Positions 24,755 through 35,100 of a stretch of 64,000 bases of DNA are shown here, in pieces. The notes beneath the pieces are model-generated. The model was not told the origin of the DNA. It did no database searches and was given only the letters and a program-made list of their open reading frames with translations. A program made the translations under genes and the position numbers. The DNA comes from Flabesymbios commensalis (lineage: Eukaryota; Annelida; Polychaeta; Terebellida; Flabelligeridae). The stretch's first letter is position 1. Each line of letters starts with the position of its first letter. Location: NCBI GenBank assembly GCA_964017125.1, contig OZ024903.1:65680663-65744662 (forward strand). The letters are read 5' to 3'.

Positions 24755-24832
24755 TCGTCCCCTGGGAGTTAGAAGATGGTAAACTGCCACTTTGTAAAGT
24801 GGCAGTTTACCACCTTCTAACTCCAAGGGGAT
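24755..24832. repeat. CTGCCACTTT hairpin, arm variant
   Basis: Arms GGGAGTTAGAAGATGGTAAA and TTTACCACCTTCTAACTCC surround CTGCCACTTTGTAAAGTGGCAG. It lies between the convergent genes B and C, probably in the 3' UTR of B. The core is shared with 11636 and 16043 but the arms are unrelated. Confidence 0.75.
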
Positions 24833-25193
24833 GATATATAAGTGGATCCATGTCAGAACGAGCTATGCATGAAATACCTACACTCATTCTCAGTGTTCTG
24901 TCTCCGACCACACACTGACACCAGGCATTTCAAAGTGTGTGCACGTAAAACACCACACTATTGACCGACCTAGTTTTCGGCCGCCGGTTGACACAAATGC
25001 GCCAGCCAATCAGAGAACATTTAGCAGGACAACGTTTTGTAAACCGGCCAATCACAGGCGTACTACAATAGGCAGAAAAGGAGAGTGGGGGAAATGTAAC
25101 GTCAGCCCCTCTACACAATATAGCACGCGGAATAGCAATGTCTACAGGTGGCAGTTCAGAAATATTTCCTAAACAAATAATTATACCGATGTG

Positions 25194-26695
25194 TTATCTA
25201 AGTCCCTTATTCCCAAAATAAATATAGCGCATTATTTCACCTAACGTAGTGTCCAGTCTTTTGATCTCGCTTGTGTGATTAGGAATTGTGATTGGTAGAT
25301 ATCTCATCCAAACGTGAACTGAGTAGTTGTCAGACCAATCATATTTCTCTTTATAAAAAAGATCTACTTCGGCCCAAGTAGGTCTTTGCAAATGATCATT
25401 CTCAATATGTATTCTTTCTGGTAGTATTTCACTGAGTCTTTGAGGTACCCACACACCATATCTTGCCCAGTTCCAGGGAAAAGGTCTGTACCTATAATAT
25501 CCATGCATCCATAAGCAGATGAAAGGAGATCCCCTCTGCGCCACAATGATCCCATTACCTAGTCCATATTGGGTTTCACGCCCCAATGACACTTCATGCA
25601 GTCTCAGAGGACTGAAATCACGAAGAACTAAAATGTCCAGGTCTAGATATATACCTCCGTTATCTAAAAACAAATAATCATTAAGATGTAATCTTCTAAA
25701 TGCACATGTTTTCTATTTAATATCCCAGCAAACACAATACATTTGTATAACATTTATACAATGTTGGACCAACGTCGAAGACGTTGGTCCGACATTGTAT
25801 AAATGTTATACAAATGTTTTGTGTTTGCTGGTTATGGGTTTCAAACACAAAACACCAAAAATACACAAAATTCACGGCACCTAGAAGGCACGTTAGTTAT
25901 TTACATAGCATTCATCTGACAATGTGTCTTATAACAAATAAATTCAAATTATTTTACTTCGGTTTTAGTAATTGTCAATTTTACAATACTTAATTGAATA
26001 ATTGTTGTCATGATATGAAAATATTCACCGAGTAAAGTTTGTAACCTGACTATATCAGTCCTGTGTTCAACCCATGGTATCTTAATGCCCTGCACCCTCA
26101 TTGGCTGCTCACGGAACACGTGATAAAGGTTTGAGACATCAACAACAGTTCTGTTCCACCAATAACCATGAGGCAGTTGGTCGCCATGGAGATAAATATA
26201 TTGAGGTATGATAAAGCGATGCACACTTAGCACGCTGAGGTAGTTCAGGAAAGAAAAAGTAACTCGTCCGAACGAGATAAAATGGACTATGTTAGGAACC
26301 ATATATTCCTGATCATCCCTTTTATTTTGTTGGCGTATTCCGGTTTTTCTACTGAGTAACACCGGTGTTGTATGAGCACACTTTGTCTTGATCAGATGAG
26401 AGTTGATACTGTCATCAGATACTCCATTGAGCCTCTCATGTCTTGATGACGAGCTTCTGTTATCAGTATAGCGCCTGGTCACAGGTAGTGCCCTGCACTG
26501 TTTCAGAGCTTCGTGATCTTTATTGAGGTCATAGGTCAACTCATTGTTAATATTATAGTATATTTCGCTGCATCCGCTCCTGCTCGCGTATTCATGTGCA
26601 TCGAGCAAACCCCACGTGATCACAATCAGACCAATTGAACCCACACAAATGCCGATGGCAAGTAGTAGTAATGTATTTCTTAAACGCCATATCAT
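25194..26695 (-). CDS. gene C: type II DXD glycosyltransferase, two coding exons
   Basis: Predicted Golgi glycosyltransferase of the Gly_transf_sug / alpha-1,4-glycosyltransferase type, which uses a nucleotide sugar and a metal ion; the sugar and acceptor cannot be told. Exons 26695-26029 and 25663-25194 join across a GTGAAT..TTTTTAG intron into 378 residues. Residues about 8-29 form the signal anchor, followed by a basic stem. VPNIVHFISFGR opens the catalytic domain. HRTDIVRLQTLL-DNGGIYLDLDILVLRD, at about 211-237, is the HRxDxxRxxxL..GGIYxDxD core with the metal-binding DLD at about 230-232. The C-terminal half reads GNGIIVAQRGSPFICLWMHG. I chose the ATG at 26695 because a strong acceptor (TTTGATTTTTTCAG) lies about 38 nt upstream. 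An in-frame ATG at 26782 would add 29 residues. The A4GALT-type C-terminal domain was not recognised. No defects are seen. Confidence 0.85.
25724..25831. repeat. CCCAGCAAACAC-family palindrome, near perfect
   Basis: Two 52-nt arms from CCAGCAAACACAA to GACCAACGTC with only two mismatches surround GAA. The mid-arm ATAACATTTATACAAT is private to this copy and to 45658. It lies in the single coding intron of gene C. Confidence 0.9.
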
Positions 26696-27378
26696 CAGCA
26701 GTGAACGTTTACTCAATGCAAGTAGATATATACTGAAAAAATCAAAGACACAAATAATTTTTAATCTGGTGTCATTTTTCAATCAATTTGATAATTTACA
26801 TACAATGCAGAAAGCTCTTATCAATTAAAAAATAGTAAGTAATTCTATATTTCTTTGGCGTTACGGATTATGCAAAAAAATCACGAGATCAAACAGTGCT
26901 CATAACAAAGAGATTAACATAGCGTGCTCTATTGTACACCAATTTCCTTGTGTACATGAAGGTTTCTTATTTTAATTAGGGAACTATCGAGATATTTGCA
27001 CTTACCTCATAATTCTGCATGCCATTATCATGCTGATGGAGCTCTGGTGTGTATTAGATATTATACATTAAACAATATTCCCAATAGCCATAATTATATT
27101 GAATCTTGAGCAATTTGCTCACAAATTGGATTATCTGTATCTGTTTTGTCGCTTGATGTACTGTCATAATATATTTCTTTCGTCTTTTTGAGATATCATT
27201 TCCTCCATTCTGGTATTATGAATAATTTACACCTTGACGATTAGAACATTTCTCTCATATGCATCAGCTAATTTTCACTTGATATTTCTGATGAGGCATA
27301 GACAGCTGATTGCACGCTTAGACATAGTTATTAAGCACGACCAAAGGTTTGAGATAATGAGCCTGTGTCCACGGGGTC

Positions 27379-27451
27379 ATGTGAAGGCTAACATACAGTA
27401 GCTGCTTACTCGAAGAGTAAGCAGTTACTGTGTGTTTGGCTTCACATGGTC
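27379..27451. repeat. CTGCTTACTC hairpin, arm variant
   Basis: Arms CATGTGAAGGCTAACATACA and TGTGTGTTTGGCTTCACATG surround GTAGCTGCTTACTCGAAGAGTAAGCAGTTAC. The core is shared with the GCAAAGCC hairpins (TCTGCTTACTT) but the arm is different. Confidence 0.75.
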
Positions 27452-28746
27452 GACTAGACCACATTGTCTGTATCTTATCACATCAGTCCATATCACTGTA
27501 TCAGAGGTGGATCAGTAAAGGTGGACAAGGGGCATTATTATCATTATATTATCATGCAACAATCCTCATTGTAAACATGCTTTATTCGTCCCGTTCCAAA
27601 CATGTTCCATTTCTGTCTATTGTCTTCTTATACTTATATATTATTTAATAAACTTCGGCAATATTACGCGAACTATGTTTCCCCAGTGTAGTATATTTTG
27701 TGGTGTAATTTATAGCTCTTGTAATCATGCTCTGGGACGATTTTATTTAAGAGTTAACCTGAGAGCTAAGATTAAAAGTGTCGAAATCTCGGCGACTTCT
27801 GTGTCACCTGCATGGTATCATCAGAAGTCCTTACTTGCCTCAGCTAGAGCACCACTCCTGTAAAAAAACCTAGTATTTTCAGTTTAATTTTTTTAACATG
27901 CTTAAATTGTATTGGGAAAGATCCGCTGAGAAAAAGACCTACATATGTGATGCACTTACCAACATATAGTTCAGTTAAAATAAACGAACAATTTATAACA
28001 TAGCAAAACCACTGGCTGTGTGTTTAAAATAGTAGATGAGGGGGGGGGGGGACTTCCTTTTATTATTTTAAAATGGGTATAAAATAATCACTTCTAAAGG
28101 TGTTAGAATGTGTCCTTTTTTTCAATGTAAATATCGCCACTGGGATTTGTTCCCATATTAAATATTGAATCTTATTGTTAAATGATTTCGATGGGTACAC
28201 GTGTATGTGTACTAACTTCAGTAAAGTATGTTAAAGTCCTGGCATTGTATTAGATGAATAAACTTGGCTTGTCTTGTCTATATTTTATTCTAAACATATA
28301 CAGCTACAACATTTCTTTATCATTGAAGGACATGGTTATTCTGGAAGTGATAGCAATGTTAAAAATCACACAAAAAGAAAAAAAAACGAACAACAAATAT
28401 AACATTATATCAATATATATGCCATAGCGTTATTGAGATACATTTATTCATATAATTCTATTTACATATTATGTAATATGATTTTATCACACCGTGCTCT
28501 GAATTTTTGCTTGCGACCCAATGGTTGATAATCATTATCACAGGTTGAAATAGCAAGTAAAATACTTTTACAGATAGTCGAATCATATTCCTGATATTTG
28601 AAATATCGTCCAATACGTATTAAAGGGACTTACTTGACACTCAACTTTAGGCCTACAAGTGACAGATAAGACCCTTTAAAATACTAGGGGAACAATATGT
28701 CTGCTTCAGTAATAATATCAGATTAGACACATTAGGGCCTATATTT

Positions 28747-28823
28747 CGTCGCCTCGGAGCTAAAGGATCCTATCTGCCACTCTAACGAGTGTCAGATAGG
28801 ATCCTTTAGCCCCGAGGCGACGA
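28747..28823. repeat. 77-bp GCCTCGGAGCTAAAGGATCC hairpin, copy 1
   Basis: Arms GCCTCGGAGCTAAAGGATCC and GGATCCTTTAGCCCCGAGGC surround TATCTGCCACTCTAACGAGTGTCAGATA. Copy 2 at 62215-62291 differs at two positions. Confidence 0.85.
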
Positions 28824-30190
28824 CTTGACTAACAATTTGCCCGTTTTGATCCTGATAATGCATGCAGAAGTAAACACAGTATGTTATGATTAACATATTG
28901 TTATCACACAGTCCATAGTATTAAACTGAATTGTATATATTAAAGTGTCCGCGACCCACAACTTCGAGTAGGTGAATATTACTTATATTTGTTTAATTTG
29001 AGACCTAACATTTCCAAATATTGAACACGCTTTTCGTTCCCAAAAACAGTGATTTGACCGGCTAATAAGGCGGATTAAAAACTATCACATTCGTGCTTGG
29101 CGATGAGAGGGTTAATATGTATAGCAGGCCTATATCGAGGTTTCAAATTTTGCAACACGTATTCTATTATATCTAGATGCCGATGAGTCTTTGTACAAGC
29201 AGATTTTGGTCCATTATTTCGGTTTAATGTCATGTTATTTGCATATATGTTTACATAGTTGTAAACTGTCTTTCTACCTCTCATAGTACCCGCATATCCC
29301 CCACAACAAGACTAGGATTCAGACGGAGGTCTGCGACCTCGAGACGCCTAGCCTTGCTGTAGGGAAGATGCGTACTAGGCATCTGGAACTATTGTCATGC
29401 TACATGTAGCTTTGTAGGCCCATATAGAATTGATTCCCACAACCACGAACGATCCACAACCTTCATGAATATACGTACAAGTCAGCAAACAATGGAATTA
29501 TCACATACATCCGCGTTGTAAACACAAATTAGCATCAAAGCACAAATAATAAAAAATAATCTCAATTCTTCCAAGTTAGAGTACACTACATAGGCTACAT
29601 GAAGACATTATTACATAATTCGTTGGCCTTAGTTTTTACAATGTTTGTGTGTGATAAAGTTAAAACTATTTACGTCTGTATTATTGAGCCTGTATCTGTT
29701 AATAAATACAAAGATCAAAACGTTTACACAATCACATAGGAGATCAGGCATAACTGTAGGCATATTATAGCCAAGCAAATAAGAGACGTTGACCAAATGT
29801 TGTTTTAGTTAATCTTGAACCACTCACATCTGTCTTCCACGCTGGTCCAGCATTAAACCAATATTGCGCCAACGCCTAGTCAATATGAAGGATACGATCG
29901 ATACGTACATACACATTGAAGAGACGCGTACACAATCAGTTTACACGAATTTTAAAGGCAGGTACACTTAATCTGTTAATGTGGTAGATTGAACCCCGGG
30001 ATTGCCCATAAGCATGATAAGAAAGTCATTAAAAAAGGCCTCCTTCTGTATGCATTTGAGGTGCTCACGTGTACCTGGTCGTTTGGCTTTACTGAATCAT
30101 AATATTTAATAGTGGCGAACCCAACTCCTGTAGATGTTGACCATGCTAGCATACGGGTGGGCCCACAATGCTTACTTGGCGAATCTACTT

Positions 30191-30424
30191 TTAACCCTTT
30201 GACCGCCAAATTAATCAATTTGAATTGTCACCCACTTGAAGTTGTGTCTCGCTGCCGCGATCCACAAATTCAAGTGACTAGAAATTATTGAGATTTGACA
30301 AAATGGAGGTCAACTCCTTGCAAATCTTGCTGTCTTGATGTCACATTTTATCTAAATGTGGTACTTAATGTGCTAATAAAAACCCGAATATATGCGGCAC
30401 CGACGGTTAAAGTTTACCCTTTAA
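30191..30424. mobile_element. TTAA-bounded MITE (family of 9819 and 58454)
   Basis: It begins TTAACCCTTTGACCGCC and carries the CACTTGAAGTTGTGTCTCGC hairpin. It ends with GCGGCACCGACGGTTAAAG, slightly altered at the right end. Confidence 0.7.
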
Positions 30425-30804
30425 ACATGTTAAATGGTAAGCTCTAAAGACACGCTCGCTGGCACTACTCCGCAGGTAGATTATGCCTAATGCCCGGTGT
30501 CATCAGGTCTCTTGTATTGTGGGGTAATGCTTCAGTACTGTCATGTATTATTCATGTTATCCATGCATGAGAGACTTAATACAATAATCCCGTGATGGCT
30601 ATCAGGCACATAGCGTATAATGACTGCCACCGTGACGTAACCAAGTGTAACCATGGTAACTGTGGGAGATAAGCTCTATGACTTAATCGGCACGGGATGT
30701 ACAGACATTCAAGCTCGACACGCTCATGTGGTGTCTACATGTAAAAACTGTTTTTGCAGCAGTTATCCTTTTTGTGTAGGCCGTTTATCATGTTTATGAG
30801 ACCA

Positions 30805-30922
30805 GTGCTCCCGTATTATTGTACAAGTTTCGATAAATCGTAGACTTCTGATTGGTCGAGATGGCCATCTCGACCAATCAGAAGCCTACGATTTATCGTA
30901 ACTTGTACGAGAATACGGGCCC
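30805..30922. repeat. 118-bp palindrome
   Basis: Arms CTCCCGTATTATTGTACAAG, CGATAAATCGTAGACTTCTG and ATTGGTCGAGATGG are mirrored by their complements ending TACGAGAATACGGG. A half copy, the right arm only, is at 41325-41396. Confidence 0.85.
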
Positions 30923-31123
30923 AGCATACGAAAACATGGTGAATATTGTTATCAGTTCAGACATTTGCGAAAATATAATACTGTCACTACCACTGACAGT
31001 ATCATATGTAAGCCACCTTTCTAACATTTTCATTTTCAAACTATATTCGTTTAATTGTGTTCTATTAAACAGAACAAAATACATTTAACAAAATAAATCA
31101 TATGATGTTAGCCTGAAGAAAAA

Positions 31124-31190
31124 CTATGGTTGTCATGTCCATAAGGTCGTTATAACGACCTTAGCATGAGCATGACAACCATAGTTATTA
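31124..31190. repeat. 67-bp palindrome
   Basis: Arms AACTATGGTTGTCATG and CATGACAACCATAGTT enclose AAGGTCGTTATAACGACCTT just 3' of gene D. Confidence 0.75.
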
Positions 31191-31334
31191 GTTTGGTGAT
31201 ATCTGGCTTTGAACAAATTCTCTGATATGGTTATTTACACAGATTGAGCGAGTGAATGCCAAGTGGTCACATTGCTGATGCAGAGATGCAAAAATAAAGT
31301 TATTTCACCGCAAATGTAGACAAAATAGTTGTTG

Positions 31335-32119
31335 TCACCGTTGTTGTGGAAGATGTTGGTGGTTTAGCACACTATTCGCTAGATGTCGTGACAGTTTGCT
31401 GATTTTTTCTGACGGGTCGTTCGTAGCACCATTCTCTTGAAGAGTTAGTGCAGATCTGGAGAGACTGATGAGAAAGAGTAGTACCACCAAACTACCACCA
31501 ATCAGCAGCCATAATACACTTCTTCTCCAGCCGGACTTGGGGAGGGAATCACATGACGCCTTATAGCAGCCACTGACACGCTCTCCACAGCTGACGTTAT
31601 CACTCTCGTAAAGAAAAATGGCGACAAAAGTCAATATGAGAGAAATGATAAACTCCAGGTCTAAGCTGAACCTCTTGGGGAAGAGGAAGAAGCAGCAGAT
31701 AGTCATGAGCATGCTGGAGATCGACTGAGCGTATAACTTGACTATGTTGTCAAGACGCTTCATCACGTACGCTGTGGCGATACCAACCAATGATGTGAAG
31801 ATTGTACAGGAAACTATTAGCGTCACAACAACATTATTATTCTCTGCAACATCAATATAATGATATTATTATTTGTTATCATGGTTATGATATATTATAA
31901 CAGTGAGGCAGGTCCAGACAGACACACAATATATTACATCATATATCAGACACCATACTACCCAGCAAACACAATGCAATTATATAGCGCTTGTACGATG
32001 TTGGACCAACGTCTAAGACGTTGGACCATATACCGTCACAGAGTCCCTGGCATAGAGTAGACCAAAGTTTAAGTATATGTCTAGACGTTTCAATACAGCA
32101 GAAACTATAAATTGGACAC

Positions 32120-32157
<38 letters not shown>

Positions 32158-35100
32158 GCGTGATACCAGCCATATCACGACGGACAGATGTATGAATTCA
32201 TGTTATTCTTTTCAAGTGTACTTTAAAAAATCCGGCGACGCAAAAAAACAAGTGAACAATATAAAAATTATCTGTACAAATTACTCAGTATTTGTGTTAA
32301 GCCTAAACATGCTAAATAATGGTATTCAATTCAAACATAATCAAAATAGAACACTGATAGAATAAGACCAATTTTATATAATATTGATGAATAATCTTGT
32401 AACCCACCAAGTATTTTTGGATGTAGAGAAGACGTTTGTCTCTCCAGAGCGAATAGCAGGCTGGCACTGATGGCGCCGTAGAAATAAAGCTGCATCTGCA
32501 TGTCAGTAAAGTCACGGTCGTCGTTCTTAAATAAATACTGAAAAAAACAAAGATCAGTTTTATTTATGTTAAACAATCATGTAAAACCCTAACCACTAGA
32601 GCACTGTGCTATTGAATTTAAATTTTCAGTCACTTGAAGTTGTGTCTTGCTACCGCGATACACAGCTTCAAATGACTGAAAATGTATGTGATTTGTGAAA
32701 CTTAAGTCTCAACATATATCACTATTTCAAGATTGAACGCATCTTTTACCTTTAACAACTGCTTATCAAGGGTTATACATGTGCTAATAATACACAGAAT
32801 GTCTACAGTGGTCGATATCAGTGTTCTAGGGGTTAAACATGGTAAAATGCTACTCGCGTCTACAGCCATATTCAACCATTTTACTTTGTCCTTCAAACAA
32901 GAAAAAAGTGAAGCAACAATGAACTTTGAATTTGCTAACTTGGCAAATGTTTTGATTCAAATTGTACATCTGTGGGTAATTTTTACCCACTTGAAGTTGT
33001 GGGTCGCGGTAGCGAGACACAACTTCAAGTGGGTAAACATTTCAATGTTATAACATAGCGCTTTAAGCCCCGGTTAAACATGTTAAAAATAATAGAACAT
33101 GGTAAATGACACGGCAGAATTAGACAAGGGAGTTGAGATGATTCACCATGCTGCATACAGACTATCACACTGCGAGTAAATTACAGTTATTGTTTTGGCT
33201 CGCGAGTGAATTTTGTCTGATAGACCATTATGGATCAATGTTAGGACAGCGTCACAGATGGTTGCCCATCATTGAGTGAACATTGGGTAGTGCAGAGTTT
33301 TGCAGCTGGGAAGAACACTACCGTGCAAAGTAGTCAAAAGGCAGTATCTGCTTATTTTACAAGTAAGCACATACAGCGTTTTGGCCTCGCAGAGCAGAAT
33401 AGTGTAGCATATGAACAGGTATAAGTGTGTATTATTCCCCAGTATACATGGTATAATACACCTCCTATTTGGCCAGAAAAATTGATGATCAAGTGTGATT
33501 TACAGAGTGGTTATTACTCTGTCTATGGTAATATTCTCATTCGTGATGAGTTATTAGTTCGTGGACTGATCCATTATGTAGTTAATATCTATCCCAGTCA
33601 CACAGTCACCATGGTCAAATCATGCACAGTCACAACCATTCCACCCTCTCTAATAACATGTTATTAAGCACAGGTTGGTACGATCTTATCACGGTGGTTT
33701 TGTTATCTCTTGTCCCTATGACTCACCATCCATGATTCGTTATGCTCTGAAATAATTGATCAATCACAGGATAGATATTTAAAAAGGATAACCACTCGCT
33801 CTCAGGTCAACATCGTCAACAGTGAATCAGCGAATGTGGTTTTACGTGGAGCAGTCTTCACATTGTGACAATATCGCGACGGGAGAAAACTAAAGCCCCC
33901 AACCCATGCCCTACTCTTGGCGAATAACTTCTTAGGAGTACATTGATCCACTTTATGTTCGAGCATTTGAAACACGTATTGTACACTGGTATATATGGTT
34001 ACATGATCATGTACATAGTATGCATGTGGGCTACATGATGCAACCATGATGAAAAACACCATGATGGAACGCCTAGGTTATAGTTTCACAGCCGAACCGA
34101 ATGAGCCATCGCGGCGGCTGTTGGTGGTAAACATGGTAAAGGCTCTGTGTACAGGTGCGGTACACCCATGTACACTGATGCGGGGAGTTTCCACAAACGA
34201 GTTTGGACTGTGAGTGAGTGAGTGAGTGAGTGAGTGAGTGAGTGAGTGAGTGAGTGAGTGAGTGAGTGAGTGAGTGAGTGAGTGAGTGAGTGAGTGAGTG
34301 AGTGAGTGAGTGAGTGAGTGAGTGAGTGAGTGAGTGAGTGGGCCGGTGGGCCGGTGGGTGGTTGGGTTTGTGGGTGAGTGAATGAGCGAGCGAGCGAGCG
34401 AGCGAGCGAGTGAGTGAGTGAGTGAGTGAGTGAGTGAGTGAGTGAGTGAGTGAGTGAGTGAGTGAGTGAGTGAGTGAGTGAGTGAGTGAGTGAGTGAGTG
34501 AGTGAGTGAGTGAGTGAGTGAGTGAGTGAGTGAGTGAGTGAGTGAGTGAGTGAGTGAGTGAGTGAGTGAGTGAGTGAGTGAGTGAGTGAGACTTTGCGTA
34601 ATTTTATGCACACAGTAACAATATCTGATTACATCTCGTTTGGACTACTGCAACTCATTGCTCCTGAACCTACCGACATCACAAATAGCACGCCTGCAGC
34701 GTATACAGAACAAGGCTGCAAGACTGGTGACTCGGACTTCCATGCGAGAGCATGTCACACCGGTGCTAAAAGAACTCCACTGGTTGCCAATAGACAGATG
34801 TATTGTGTATAAGGTTCTGGTGATCACTTACAAAGCTCTTCATGGCTTGGCTCCAGTGTACCTGGCAGAACTGCTAGCACCCCGAGGTTTGAATAATTGC
34901 CTGCGGGGAGCCAACACATTAACATTACACCAACCCATAGCCCAAAAGAAAGTCGGTGAAGGTGCATTTGGTTTTGGAGCACCCCACCTATGGAATGGAT
35001 TACCGAAGGAACTCCGTGCATCCGGTTCCCTACCGCAGTTTAAAAAGTTGCTAAAGACACATATGTTTTGACTGAATGACTGTACAGCGCTCTGATCCAC

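Larger units (their letters stand above)
26733..31334. other. region upstream of gene C and downstream of gene D
   Basis: It holds hairpins at 27379-27451, 28747-28823, 30805-30922 and 31124-31190, a TTAA element at 30191-30424, half of a CACTTGAAGTTGTG hairpin at about 28945-28980, and a G12 run at 28039. A 5' untranslated exon of gene C may lie here, because an acceptor is present at about 26733. I recognise no other gene. Confidence 0.45.

Noticed and set aside
26696-26782. N-terminal extension of gene C to the upstream ATG
   Set aside because: A strong splice acceptor lies at about 26733, inside the extension, and the extra residues would precede an otherwise normal short cytoplasmic tail. 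It remains possible.
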